From Paramecium sonneborni (lineage: Eukaryota > Ciliophora > Oligohymenophorea > Peniculida > Parameciidae): DNA of 64,000 nt. Below the pieces are notes generated by a model, which was not told the origin of the DNA, ran no database searches, and saw nothing but the letters and a program-made list of their open reading frames with translations. The stretch spans positions 79,204-143,203 of the forward strand of contig CAJJDN010000066.1 of the NCBI GenBank assembly GCA_905182985.1, given 5' to 3'. Both the position numbers and the translations under genes were made by a program. Below, piece after piece: positions 24,321 through 36,980 of this stretch (positions are counted from its first letter, which is position 1; every line of letters starts with the position of its first letter).

Positions 24321-27300
24321 ATGGAATAAAGAGAATCAATCACATTAAAGGGATATAAAATAGAGAAATATGAATAGTATCTGAAGGGAGATTCATTTGA
24401 GATTTATAAAGCAAAAAATATTCAGACAGGGGAATTAATAACTTTAAAAGAAAAATCTAAAATTACAACAATAGAGGAGAATTTAATATTACTTTAATAA
24501 AGAGTTAAATAATAACATATAATTGAAATAAAAATGTATGAAAAACAAGAACATAAGGCTTTTTTGATTATTGAGAAAACAACAAAATTACTGAATGATT
24601 ACATTCGTGAGGAGGAATATAAAAGAAAATAATAAATTGAAAAATGTTTATTATTTATTTAGGTATTATTATTTTATAATAGAAAAAGTTAGTTTAAGCT
24701 ATTTAAGAATTCCATAGATTCGGTACATTTCATCGAAATTTGAAACCTATAAACTTTGTTTTTTGTGAAGATAAAAATAATTAATAAGTACTAAAACTTT
24801 TAGATTTTGGACTTGTATAATTATAAACAGATAAAGAATTAAATAAATAACTTGAAATTGGATCACTTGAATATTTAGCTCCTGAAATTGTGGATGATCA
24901 TTTTTATGATAAATAAGTGGATATTTGGTCTTTAGGTGTAATTTGGTATGAAATGTTAACAGGAGAAATTTTAATAAAACAAAACAATAAATAATTAACT
25001 TAAGATATTATTGACTCATCAATTGATTAAAGTACAAACTAAATAAATCCAAATATCAAAAACTTACTAAAATAGATGTTAATTATCCAAAGTTCAAAAA
25101 GAATTACTCTTGACATTTTATTCTAAAATTTAAAAATGCTTTGCTAAAATTAAGAACAGATAAATATTTTAAAATACTCATTAGAATAAAATGAATAAAT
25201 AATCGAATTAATTAATTTAAAAAATCAAATTAAATAGTAATATCATCAATAATTTAAAGAATAATAATTATAAATATGTGATAATATATAAATATAGATC
25301 AAAAAAATAAAAATAGATATTATTTAAGATGAAATCAACTAATTTATTCATCAACTAGATAATTTATATTAATAATACAAAAAACCTTACATTCAATAGA
25401 AATATGCAATTCAAGAATAAACGAATTGCAGTAATTTAGATAGATGGCAAAAAGTAGACAAATTATTTTATTAATTCGATTAATAACTATAGATTTAAAT
25501 AACAAGTTTAATATAACAATTAGAAGAAAAAATATAAAAAAGTTAGAAGGATAAAGAAAATGAAATAAAAGAAGAGATCTCTTTACAAATTAAATAATAA
25601 CTTTTATTAGATTATAATTTAAAAATATCGATTAAAGAAAATGAAATTTTAGGATTACCAGCATATTTTATTGGTTAAGAAGCTTTGTAATAGTAAATTA
25701 TTTAGGTTACATAATATTAGATAGAAATTCTTTGTAAATAGTTAGATTAATCATCAATAAACTTCTAAAATAAATAATCGTATTAATAACTTAAAGATTT
25801 ATTAGTTAAAATTACATTATAGAAAAGTGCATAAAGAGAATCACCAAAAGAAGAAGCTGAAAAAATTAGGGAATTTTAAAAGTAGTTATATAAAATTAAT
25901 ATTGATGTTGAGTCAATAAAAAAAGAAATAGAATTGGAATATTTGAGTTCTAAATTTTAAAAAGAAAATATTACTTTAATTAACAGATCTAACCTTTTAT
26001 TAAAATAATATAATACAACCTTAGATGATTAAATACTTAGATTAGAAGAGTTAAAAACTTTAAATTTACTATAAAATATATAAAATTAATAAAATAATTA
26101 CTTTAATGAAAAAATCTAAAATTTAATCAATTAGAAATAGAATTTAATATCAGAATTTGAATAATTATCTAATTTTGCAAAAGATTAAAAAATTGAAAAT
26201 ATAATCATTATTATTCAAAAAATTAAAATTTTTAATGATAAAATTATACAAATTAACAATCATGAAATATTATCATCTCAATAATTTGTGACAGAATAAC
26301 TAATTTTGTAAACATAAGATTTAAATAGTTTGTAGTAAGAATTAAAAGATCTTCTTAATTTATCGATTCATTAAATAGGATTAATGGAAGCACATTTATA
26401 AGCAACTGAACTTTATTGTACAGATATAGAAATCATAAATAATTAAAATTAGATTAAAAATGATATGTTTAAAACACTTGAAAACTAAAGTAAATATTTA
26501 CAAGATTGCTAAAGAATATTAGAATAAAATAATGAAATAATTAAATCAAAGCTTGACAAATTTGATTAAAAAGGATTTTTGAATTAAAGATATGAAATAC
26601 TTTCTTAAATAACATATGAAAATAATAAGTTTAAACTTATTGAAACTATAAAATTATTAGAGTAAGTAAGAGATAGGCTTAAATTTCATGATGACAAAGA
26701 TTTTTATAAAGAAATTATAGATTCAAGGAATGAAATTAAGAATTAAAAATTTATATTATAAAATATGTTGCAAGAAGTAACAGAAATAATTTTAAAGAGC
26801 CAAAATAATAATGATGAGTAATAAAAATAGATTAAAAAAATTAAAGCTTTGATTATTTAAACTTAATTAAAACTTCAACTTATACCATCCTTTTATAAAA
26901 TTTAAAGGTTTAATTAGGAATAACAAGATAATTAAACTAATTTAACAGAACTGCTCACTTTGATTGTTTATATAAAATTATATCATTATTCGAGATACTT
27001 AAAAAGAGATTAATCTCTAAAGATCAAAAGTTTATAAAAGCTAAATTAAGATTAGTCTTAGGTCTAAAACTAAGCCATTTTACTTAAATATAATTAAATA
27101 TAAAATTAAATAGAATCAAACAAGCAAGAAGTATAATCAATAAAAAATATGATGGAAGAATACTAAAGTTGTTTATAATAAAAAAAATAAGCAATCGAAA
27201 ATTCTATAGTGAAAGAACATGATATTTCTATCACTAAAAAAAGTGAAAATTTAGAAAAAGAGATTAAAACAAAAATTAGAGTAAAATTGAATGCTAATTT

Positions 27301-27391
27301 TAGTGATGAATTGCTTATTAATAGGATATTAGAATATTAAAAAATGTTTGAATTTTCAGTATTTCTTTGCTATAATTCGGCAATGAATTGA
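24321..27391 (+). CDS. Kinase-like protein with altered HRD motif and long coiled coil
   Basis: 1016 residues after removal of one 20-nt intron (GTATTATTATTTTATAATAG, ending near 24680); the length is exactly in frame. Residues 10-265 are a kinase fold: weak glycine loop (YLKGDSFEIYKAK), beta-3 Lys (LITLKEK), catalytic loop FHRNLKPINF, LLDFGLVQ, LEYLAPEIV and VDIWSLGVIWYEMLTG. The catalytic aspartate of HRD is asparagine, so it is probably a pseudokinase or very weak. About 750 residues of Gln/Lys/Glu-rich coiled coil follow to TGA 27389-27391. It is a paralogue of the kinase-coiled-coil gene at 38675-45871, which has an intact HRDLKPEN. Long coiled coils in such ciliate kinases suggest an anchoring role at the cytoskeleton; this is inference. 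Confidence 0.7.
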
Positions 27392-27445
27392 AATAAAGGT
27401 TTAAAAGTGAATAAATGTATATATCTATACACTTAATTTTAATTA

Positions 27446-28493
27446 TATTATAATGTATATAAAATAAAATTAAATATATAATCTAAATAAATATATATTT
27501 AGATGGTTAAAAATGATATTTTCGATTAATTTTTAAGCTATGTTTCTAAATCAGTTAATTTTCTAGATTTTGGAATCTTAAAAAATATTTTCTGGTTAAT
27601 AATTTTGCTGAATTTTTCTTTTATTTAAGTGAAAACCTAAATTAGATTTATTCATCTTTGTAATATTATTTTTATATTGTTAAATTTAAATATTATTATA
27701 TTAAGAATCTTTTAAATAGAAATTTGTTGGAGGATATTATCAAAATTTCAATAGTTTTATTTATTTTAATACAAAATTGAGACAAATAAAGATCTTAAGC
27801 AATATTTTCATATTAATATTGAGATTCGTCAATTTTCTGTTTTTTTTAGAGGATTGCTGTAGTAACAATCATAATTTTTTACTTTTTTATAGATACCCTC
27901 AATTTACTACTATAAGGATCAAGACAAATTAGACAATATACTTCCTTATAAACTGCAAACATTACTGCATTGCAAGATATTTCATCATTATTGGAGATAA
28001 CATTCCTCTTAATTATTATCTTATCTTATATTATATTTTATTTTATTATTAATTAAAATTTAATTATCTTCTATAATACGCTTTAAATTAAAATATTATA
28101 ATTTATTACTCCATCCTTTTATATATATTCAAGCCAACTCTCAAAATTGACTTATTTTAATTCCATACTATCATTATCGCTTTTATTGTACAAAATTTAA
28201 AAGATCTTTTACTTAAAAGATTGACCAAAAAGTCCAAAATAAACTAGAACATCAGAATTTTATTGCTCCTTCATGTTTAATAGGTTTTCTTTAAAAATAT
28301 TGTTATTTTGTTTTTAAGTATTTTTAATTTTGATGTTACTAATAGGATGTATTAAGCATTATAATATCAATCTTATAATTTGCAATATAATTATTACACA
28401 AATTAATTTAAATAATTAACATATGACTTTAATAAAATTATTCTTTTGTTTATTAATACTTATTTAACTATAATTATTAATTTATATTAAAAA
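27446..28493. repeat. First copy of a 1048-bp direct duplication at a scaffold join
   Basis: Identical by eye to 28495-29542 (offset 1049) across the single n at 28494. Confidence 0.9.
27503..28150 (+). CDS. Possible small membrane protein, 215 residues (repeated at 28552-29199)
   Basis: A single frame from ATG 27503 (MVKNDIFDQFLSYVSKSVNF) to TGA 28148-28150. Two hydrophobic clusters stand out, around residues 28-70 (FWLIILLNFSFI, IIFILLNLNIIILRIF) and 175-195 (LLSYLILYFILLLI), so it could cross the membrane two to four times. An open frame this long is not very improbable in AT-rich sequence with a single stop codon, so it is tentative. The second copy belongs to the assembly duplication. 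Confidence 0.4.
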
Positions 28494-28494
28494 N

Positions 28495-29542
28495 TATTAT
28501 AATGTATATAAAATAAAATTAAATATATAATCTAAATAAATATATATTTAGATGGTTAAAAATGATATTTTCGATTAATTTTTAAGCTATGTTTCTAAAT
28601 CAGTTAATTTTCTAGATTTTGGAATCTTAAAAAATATTTTCTGGTTAATAATTTTGCTGAATTTTTCTTTTATTTAAGTGAAAACCTAAATTAGATTTAT
28701 TCATCTTTGTAATATTATTTTTATATTGTTAAATTTAAATATTATTATATTAAGAATCTTTTAAATAGAAATTTGTTGGAGGATATTATCAAAATTTCAA
28801 TAGTTTTATTTATTTTAATACAAAATTGAGACAAATAAAGATCTTAAGCAATATTTTCATATTAATATTGAGATTCGTCAATTTTCTGTTTTTTTTAGAG
28901 GATTGCTGTAGTAACAATCATAATTTTTTACTTTTTTATAGATACCCTCAATTTACTACTATAAGGATCAAGACAAATTAGACAATATACTTCCTTATAA
29001 ACTGCAAACATTACTGCATTGCAAGATATTTCATCATTATTGGAGATAACATTCCTCTTAATTATTATCTTATCTTATATTATATTTTATTTTATTATTA
29101 ATTAAAATTTAATTATCTTCTATAATACGCTTTAAATTAAAATATTATAATTTATTACTCCATCCTTTTATATATATTCAAGCCAACTCTCAAAATTGAC
29201 TTATTTTAATTCCATACTATCATTATCGCTTTTATTGTACAAAATTTAAAAGATCTTTTACTTAAAAGATTGACCAAAAAGTCCAAAATAAACTAGAACA
29301 TCAGAATTTTATTGCTCCTTCATGTTTAATAGGTTTTCTTTAAAAATATTGTTATTTTGTTTTTAAGTATTTTTAATTTTGATGTTACTAATAGGATGTA
29401 TTAAGCATTATAATATCAATCTTATAATTTGCAATATAATTATTACACAAATTAATTTAAATAATTAACATATGACTTTAATAAAATTATTCTTTTGTTT
29501 ATTAATACTTATTTAACTATAATTATTAATTTATATTAAAAA
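28495..29542. repeat. Second copy of the 1048-bp duplication
   Basis: Same as 27446-28493; unique sequence resumes two bases before the start codon of the GRAM/VASt gene. Confidence 0.9.
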
Positions 29543-29544
29543 GA

Positions 29545-31055
29545 ATGAATCAAAATAATGTACATAGCGATCGATTGATTTAAGTATTCTCTTGTGACAT
29601 GTTAGATGGTAACATTCAATAAGATAGATGGAAAAAAGGAAAATTATTCATAATGGAAAAATCATTACATTTCTAATCTCTCTTTAATTACTCTACCACA
29701 TCTTTTGGATTCAATTAATAAATGACAAAATTATAATGTACATATTATAAAACTATTTTAGATTCATAAATTAAAGCATTTGATGAAAATGATGATAATG
29801 ATTAATTAATAATTACTACACATAAATAAAATTAATTGATTTTTAGAAATTTTTATGCCTAAAGACCATAAATTATGGAAATTTTGAGAAGCATTAATTT
29901 AAAAATTGAAGATTTTGAAGCAATACTTGAAAATGATTCATTTGATTGGGATGCTTATAATAATTTAAGTTAACAAATTCTACCTTAATTATTAAAACTT
30001 AAGGATGGTAATCAATATAATCCACCTACTATTTTTGAAATAGAGGGATTAGATATTCATGAAGTCTTTGCATTACTTTATGATGATATTACATATAAAC
30101 CTAGTTAACATTTTAATCTTACAATAAAAGAAGTGGATAAAACTAAATAGTATTAAAATGTATTACATTTCTTTTTTGAATAAATTCTTGGAGATTAATA
30201 AATTATATGTGATCCTTATGTTCCTTAAGTTCCTGAATATTTAAGAACTGGTGATTTATCCAAAGGACCATCTCATGATTAATAAAAAATTCATAATTTA
30301 CCTACTAGAACTATCAATTATGTCCATCCAACTAAATTGCCATTTTTTGGTACTATAAATCCAAAGGTTAAAATGATTTAAAGATTGCTATTGATTAATT
30401 AAAATGAATTTATTGTGTAAGTTTAATCAGAAACATCAGGATTACCAAAAAGTGATTGTTATAAAATGATGTCACATGAAAAAGCTATAAGAATTGGACA
30501 TAAAAAATTGTATTTATAATATTTTATAAGTCTAATAGTCGAATTGAATGTACTTTTACTATTGAATGGTAATAAAGAATTATGATTATTTCTAATTAAG
30601 TTGATAATGCTGGTGCAATTGAATCAAAAAGAGTTTTGGAAACCTATTATATACCATATGCTAAAGCAAGATTAGCAGAATTATTAAAATTAAAAGAAGA
30701 ATAATAATAATAATAATAATAATAATAAGATCTATTAAATTCAAGCTAAATTATTGCTGATTAACCTTCAATGGTTCATGTTAGAAGATAAGTTAAAAGT
30801 GAAAGTTAGATTTTTTAATAAAAATTTTTGGTTAGTCCACCGAAAAATCGTGACCTTAATTATGAAAAAATCTAAGAATTGGAGTCAAATCAATAAAAGT
30901 TAGAAAATTAAATAAAATAATTATCATTATAAATTATCTTACAAGAAAAATAAATCAAGAAAATTAATGATGAATAACAAGCTTTAATTTTGATAAGTAG
31001 AACATTAGGCATTGTCATTTTATTTATTCTACTTACAAATTGGTTAATGAAATGA
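29545..31055 (+). CDS. GRAM-VASt domain protein with C-terminal membrane anchor
   Basis: 493 residues after removing a 29-nt intron (30510-30538). Residues 10-120 form a GRAM/PH-like domain (GKLFIMEKSLHFQSLFNYST). Residues 160-380 match the VASt/StART-like fold: PTIFEIEGLDIHEVFALLYD, PYVPQVPEYLRTGDL, RVLETYYIPYAKARLAELL. A glutamine run, a coiled coil and a single C-terminal transmembrane helix (TLGIVILFILLTNWL) ending the chain follow. This is the architecture of GRAMD1/Aster and yeast Lam proteins, which sit in the ER and move sterols at contacts with the plasma membrane. The role follows from the architecture; the lipid is not known. ATG 29545, TGA 31053-31055. Confidence 0.75.
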
Positions 31056-32541
31056 TCAATATTATTTTTTAAATTTCTTACAAAAATATATTATTAAATG
31101 ACTTAAAAATATCTAAAATTTTATTCTCATATATCAAATACATGAATTTCTCTAAAAATAAATTTTAAAAATATTAAAAAAGCTTTATAATCTTTTGTAA
31201 ATACCTTTATTAATATTCCATTTCTCAAATATCTCTATTTTAATATTTTTTATGTATTAATTTTTATTAAAATAAACTATTCTTCTATGAAACATCATAA
31301 ATCAATAAAAATAATTTATACCTTCATTTAATCCTTAACTTTTTATTTATTCATATTTTTATCATGTCGATATATCAATTTGAGATTTTAAATTCATCCA
31401 TCAAAAATTCTTTTAAACCTTTTCCAAGATTGAACTTGATTTCTTTTACTATATATATCACATAAAATAATAAAGGTCTTCTGCTTCCATCAATAAAAAA
31501 AACTCATACTTAAATAATTAATAATAATACTTCTCAACTAATTCACATTTAGACCTCTTTAGTATTAATGATTTTCATCGCTATGTTAGACCTAATTGCT
31601 TTACATAAATTTTGAAATCATAAGGGTATTTTGTAGTTACTTGTGTACAAAATATTTCAGGTACTTTATAAAGTAAATGTTTAATCTTAAACATTATTCA
31701 TGATATTGTTTTTATCAATAATCATAAGTATATTCTCATGAAAATTTATGTTAATTATATTGAAGCTTTCAATTATGATATTAATAATTACTATAAATAA
31801 AAATATAATATAAAAAATTGTATATTATATTAATTATAATATATTTGATTAATTTAATGAGAATTCAAATTCAATTGTTTTACAATTATTCAGTTATATA
31901 ATTTGAATATCGCTCATTTCAAATGAAAAAATTAAAAACTCTTGGAATCCTTAAAAAAATAAAAATGATGAATTGATCTTAAACTTTTTTCAAATTTTAT
32001 TCTAATCAAATTGCAACCTAACTTTATCAACACTATTATAAATTAAAATACTTCAGAACTTGTAAATACTATGAAGCATATTTTAATAATTAATTTTATG
32101 ATTCAAACTTCAAAAATTAGTTATAGTTAATATTAATTGTACTTATTTGAATATTTGTGAAAATAATTGATTCAATTCGAAAAATTACATAGAAAATTGA
32201 TAATATATTTTGAATTAAGAGTTAAAGGATTATTTGAGGATCACTATTCAAGAGTCACTCTTAAAATTTACATTTATCAAAAAATATATCGTTTTTTTAT
32301 ATTGATGGATTCTTTCTAATTTTAGATTTATGGTAATTTTGTAAAAATAATCATTTTTTCAAATTTTTCATCATGATAATTAATTTTTTGACATAATTTT
32401 GGCATTTCATATTTATAATTTAAACTAGAAAGTAGTTATGATGAAAAAAATAATAAAAATATGAATCCTAATGAAATAAAAATTGAATATTATTGTAATA
32501 TTTATATACAGATTGATGTTAATTGTAAATAATGATTCAAT
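31056..32541. other. Long spacer with decayed coding-like pieces
   Basis: No intact gene. On the minus strand at about 31370-31690 a frame reads like protein (VPEIFCTQVTTKYPYDFKIY, ELVEKYYYQLFKYEFFLLME) but is cut by three in-frame TGA codons. On the plus strand at 31926-32150 a frame starting MKKLKTLGILKKIKMM is cut by one TGA and then continues with SNQIATQLYQHYYKLKYF. Both could be relics. The remainder is AT-rich without structure that I can name. Confidence 0.4.
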
Positions 32542-33598
32542 TCAACCCTCTTATAAATCATCAAATTAAAATTTATTAATTTTTTTTTCGCTAGAGGTGA
32601 TTTTAGAGCTTGATTCATTTTTATCTTCAAGTATAATTTATTCTTGAATAGGAGGAGGTTATTCTGCATTATTTCCATTTTGATTTTGTAAAATTGGTTA
32701 TGAATGATATCTATTGATATTAGTAACAATTTGTGTATTAAATTTTTTTTTATTATTTCTTTATGATAGTTTCATAAGGAATGCTGTAGTTTATTTACTT
32801 ATTTAGTCATTTTTAATTTGTTCAATTTTGAGTTAATCAGATTTATATTGATCAATAAGATCATTAGCTTCTTTATTTTCATCAAATAAGAATAGTTATT
32901 ATTTTAAATCTAAAGTCATATTTTCTTTTCTTTCATCTTATTGTGATTATATTCTATTTTAGATATCATTTTGTATTTTTTCATTATCAAAATCAACACT
33001 TGAAGTATTCTTAGTGTTGAGCTTGTCATTTTTTAAATTGAGATTTTTTGTAATTTAATCATCATTAAAATGAAATGTAGATGCTTTAGTGTCTCTTATA
33101 ACTTGAGCAGTTTTGGAATATTGTAAATGTTAATTTTCTTAATGATTTTGATTAATATGAACATCTATTTTAGGAGGTGGGAGATTTTTTTTCTTAATAA
33201 TTGGAGATTCTGAAGGCTTTTATTGAGAAGGCAAAGTAGGTTAAGTAACAATGGGATTGAGTATTAATTTATTCAATTGAATTTGAAAATATTTGAATGA
33301 TTAATCTTGAATTTCTTTAAAGTGTTCAACTCCTAACTAAATATAAATATGAATATAAGTTACCATATATAAGTTGATTAGATTTCTTAATGCATCATCA
33401 TTAGTGTATTCACTAAGAACTAATATAATGTCATTGTCAAGGATTTGCTAAGCAAAATCTTTAGGTAATTATTTTCCTAACTCGTACAATTGATTGTTTA
33501 CATACTTTAAGAATGACGAATTGTGGCTTTAGGACTTGTGGCTCTAAACTAAAAGTTAAGAATATAATTGATACCAATTTAGAAAAATATTCTGACAT
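32542..33598 (-). CDS. Unknown protein, helical N-terminus and disordered Gln/Lys-rich remainder
   Basis: 332 residues with two introns, 31 nt (after MSEYFSKL) and 27 nt (GTAACTTATA...TATATTTAG); the coding length is a whole number of codons. The first 100 residues look like a compact helical domain (FLKYVNNQLYELGKQLPKDF, YTNDDALRNLINLYM). A Pro-rich patch follows (KKKNLPPPKIDV), then charged, Gln-rich sequence, and the chain ends in KFQFDDLQEG. The N-terminal domain might be a protein-interaction module, but I do not recognise it. ATG 33598, TGA 32542-32544. Confidence 0.6.
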
Positions 33599-33840
33599 TC
33601 AATTAAAGTTATTATATAAAATATATAATGTATTATGTAAATATAAAAACTATAATTCTTAGATTTAGTAATTAAATAATTAGTATAGAACGCAATAGTT
33701 TATAAGGTTTATTAATAAATTATTTAATTAAAGATATATTTTATAGGACTGAATTTTAATAATATCGACATAATATATGAATGAAACAATCTCAGTCATT
33801 TTAAGAAGTATTGTTGAACATGCGCTCATAAACAGATTCA

Positions 33841-34476
33841 TCATTTACCAATTTTCGTCTTACTTTCCCCTAAATATAATTAAAGAATTTTTACAATGTG
33901 ATCTAATGGGTTGAATTTCGAATAATGAGATCGACACTAACAAGCAGTTCTGGTTGGTATTTCGATTGACATCATTTTGAAGACTCTGTTTAATTTTTTT
34001 TAGACACTTGTTTGGAACAATTCTTTATGTTATCGAACAAATTTTAAATATTTGTAATGCTCTTCATTTGTCCAATGTCCTAAAATTAGAATATGAAATA
34101 ACCTCTTCGGTTTTGGATAATCTAACTATTGGATTTTTTAACCTGTCGCACTGTCTCTACTTTCTATAAGAGTTTATCTGAATTATCCTCTTGATTCTTC
34201 TTCTCAGAGAGATTTTAAGGATGGATATCAATTTATTTAATGAGATTGTCTTCCTATTTGATGTAAGGAGTGATTGTAAATTTTGGCAATTTCATCTCTG
34301 TTTGTTCTGTACTCCAATTGATACAATTTGATTGCTAATAATAGTTTGGATGGTAAGATTCATTCATTAGATACGGTTAAGGTGCCTAAACATAAATTAC
34401 ATTATGTCATTACCATATAGGGTTAGACTTAAGAGTAGTAAGGGTTGTAGTTAGAGTAATACATTTGTGGATTCAT
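33841..34476 (-). CDS. Myb/SANT-type DNA-binding protein
   Basis: 194 residues. Starts MNPQMYYSNYNPYYSQVQPY at 34476. Two introns of 28 nt (34386-34413) and 23 nt (34080-34102) restore a perfect frame to TGA 33841-33843. After a Tyr/Gln/Asn-rich N-terminus and an acidic linker comes one Myb repeat: GHWTNEEHYKYLKFVRQHKE, then RVFKMMSIEIPTRTACQCRS and HYSKF. The R-T-x-x-Q-C-R-S-H-Y-S-K-F end is the ciliate form of the SHAQKYF-type single Myb domain. It is probably a transcription factor. The domain is better preserved than that at 4242-5116. Confidence 0.8.
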
Positions 34477-34596
34477 TATGAAATCTATCTAGTGGTTGTA
34501 ATTGCGATACTTGATTGAAATTAGTAAGGGCAAGTACTGTATGAAAAGGAATTGGATTGCATGCTTTATTTTTGTTTAAAATTTAGTTAACTTGAA

Positions 34597-34968
34597 TCAT
34601 TTAATCGAGAATATATAGTGCGAAACAAACAAGATTTTCTCATTAATAAAGTCAATATTACTTAACCCCCCTAATTTGAACATCATTCTCACTATAGAAA
34701 GCTTATCGATATATTTATACAATTAAATCCGACAAAAATTTTATTAATCATTAAATAATCCAACACTCATCAATACACTATCCCCATATAGTATCTCTAC
34801 CAATCCAGTCTATTGATTATTACTTCTTGAAATAAGTCTCCCTTCATGCTCCTGCTCTCCCATTTTAACCTCAGTAAAATTCAAAATCATTATTTATTAT
34901 ACCAAATATTGATGTTCATACACAATTTTAAATTCCCATGCTATTTTATTTTAGAAATTTTTACCCAT
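34597..34968 (-). CDS. Small unknown protein, 115 residues
   Basis: The ATG at 34968 is followed at once by a 24-nt intron (34941-34964, GTAAAAATTT...AAATAG). After splicing the frame reads MAWEFKIVYEHQYLVQQIMI and runs to TGA 34597-34599, 116 codons exactly. It contains GLVEILYGDSVLMSVGLFND and looks like a folded protein, possibly with exosome or PNPase-like wording, but I would not name it. The frame 5' of this start is also coding-like back to about 35067 but crosses two TGA codons. Confidence 0.5.
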
Positions 34969-35439
34969 TCTCCCTAATTCTTCCCAAATCCAACATCCTC
35001 ACTCAAAATATTCTCAATCACAAATCCCACACTCTTTCTTAGAATTACATCTTTTTGTTAATTTCATCTCTAAATTATAGGTGTTTCTTATAAGTAATTT
35101 CCTTCCTTCATTAAATAATTAGCATTCAGTATATATATATATTTTAATTATATTTAAACAAAAATTTATAATGAGGTATCCAAATAAATAATAAATACAA
35201 TAATTATTTAAACTTATGCTACTTCTATTTCACAGTAAATTACTAAAGACATCTACCCAACCTATTTTCATTTCTACATTATTCATTTACTTCAAATAAT
35301 CTATTAATCAAAACCTTTTATTGATTCCTTCCTAAATTCTTCCCATTTCCCTCATTCTATCATAACTCATAATCCTATCATTCTCAACTTTCCATTTCAT
35401 CTCATTTTTCAATTTATATTTTTAATTAATAACGAGAAT

Positions 35440-36980
35440 CAAAATGAAAAAATTAAGTCTTCTATATATTGAATAGCTTCTCAATTAAAATCAAAAAACA
35501 AGTTTACTCACCATTCTCAAGAACAATCCACATAAATTAGCAGTTTTGATCTCATCAATAAAAATCCGTATAAGAACTCCATTAATAAATAACATCTAAG
35601 ACATCATCCTAAAGAGTATTTTTAAAATTACAACAAGACAACAAGAATCTAAATTATTAAATCTCCTTCTCAAACATACAAGGCTACCAAAAAATTCAGT
35701 GTTACAAATGCATGTATATTAAATAAATAATAAATTAGTATCATAATTGTATAAAATGAAGTCAAACAACCTGACTCAAGTAGAAGAACATCTAAAAAAA
35801 ATTACGCTTTCTAGTTAAAAAATCTACTTGTCAAATTAAACCATCTCTTTTTGACATCAATTAAAATACGCTCTATTTCTAATCATTTTAAGAATCCCTA
35901 CTTAAGTTACCTAACCTTATATTTCTCAATATCCTAAAACTAATTTAAAGACTAGTCCAAATATTAGATCTATTTATGGAGATAGCAATAAATAAAAACT
36001 ATCAGATAAGTAGCCTAAAAGAAATAACAAGACAAAAGATAATTGCTCTCTAGTTAAAAATACAAGGAAATATTTAATAAAGATCTTAAAGGAATGCTAT
36101 TAAAAATGATTTCTTCGATGAAAAAAAATAACAACTTTTCCTTATCAATTTAATAAACTATTCAACAATAATTATAAAAACCTTAATTACCTCAAAATGC
36201 TATCACTGTACTCAAACATTAACTTGATTAATTATCAGAATTTGAAAAAAAAGAAATAATTGATTATTAGACTATCTATTATCTTTCTTCTATAAAAATA
36301 AGATTTTTTAGCAAGAAGCTAATGAAGATTAACAATATAATAACGGATTAGATAATAGCAAATATATTTTAATTATTAAATCTAGTGGAGATTACTTTTT
36401 TAAAAAAGATTAAATTGCTTATCGATAAGAAATGTTAGAAAAATAAGGCCATGGAAGTTTTTGGTAATGTTTTTAAGGTTCATGATCATAAAAATAAATA
36501 AAATACTACCTTAAAAATAAAAAAAAAATAAAAAAAAATTTTATAATCAAGCTCTCATTGAAATTGAAATATTAAAACTAATGAACAAAGCAGACCCAAC
36601 TTCCTGCTTAATTCAAATGCTCAATTATTTTGAATTTCGAGGACATATTATAAAAATTATCGTTTAATTAGAACAGTGTCTCGTCTTTGATTTGTTAAGT
36701 TGTAACTTATATGAATTCATAACTATTAATGAGTTTTCAGATTTTGATCTTGATTTAATAAGGATATTTGCTATTCAAATTTTATAAGTATTATTATTTA
36801 TGAAATAATAGAATATAATAGTTTCAATCGATCTGGAATCAAAATTATTGATTTTGGATCTAGCTGTTTTGCTAATTAAAAGCTTTATAGATATATTCAA
36901 AGTAGATTTTATAGGGCACCTGAGATTGAAATGTCGAGTTTCGGTATCATAGTAACTAGATAAATCTTCATAATTAAGAT
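35440..36980 (+). pseudogene. Broken DYRK-family protein kinase
   Basis: DYRK features are plain but spread over several frames: a pre-kinase motif (HQLDQLSEFEKKEIIDYQTI then YYLSS), a GHGSF...GNVFKVHDHK loop, MNKADPTSCLIQMLNYFEFR, LVFDLLSCNLYEFI, then KIIDFGSSCFANQKLYRYIQ followed by SRFYRAPEI. The HCDLKPEN catalytic loop is absent: the frame runs from LFMKQQNII straight to the segment before IIDFGSS. A second loss joins APEIE to MSSFGI. At least three frame shifts lie at homopolymer runs of T or A. It cannot encode an active kinase as it stands. From 36276 onwards it is repeated at 37721-38425 by the scaffold duplication. Confidence 0.7.

Noticed and set aside
31370..31690. Transposase relic
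   Set aside because: It looks protein-like, but no DDE/D spacing, terminal repeats or family motif could be identified.
34330..34820. Long plus-strand frame opposite the Myb gene start and the small gene at 34597
   Set aside because: The minus strand explains both regions with in-frame introns and exact codon counts; the plus frame has no start and odd composition.
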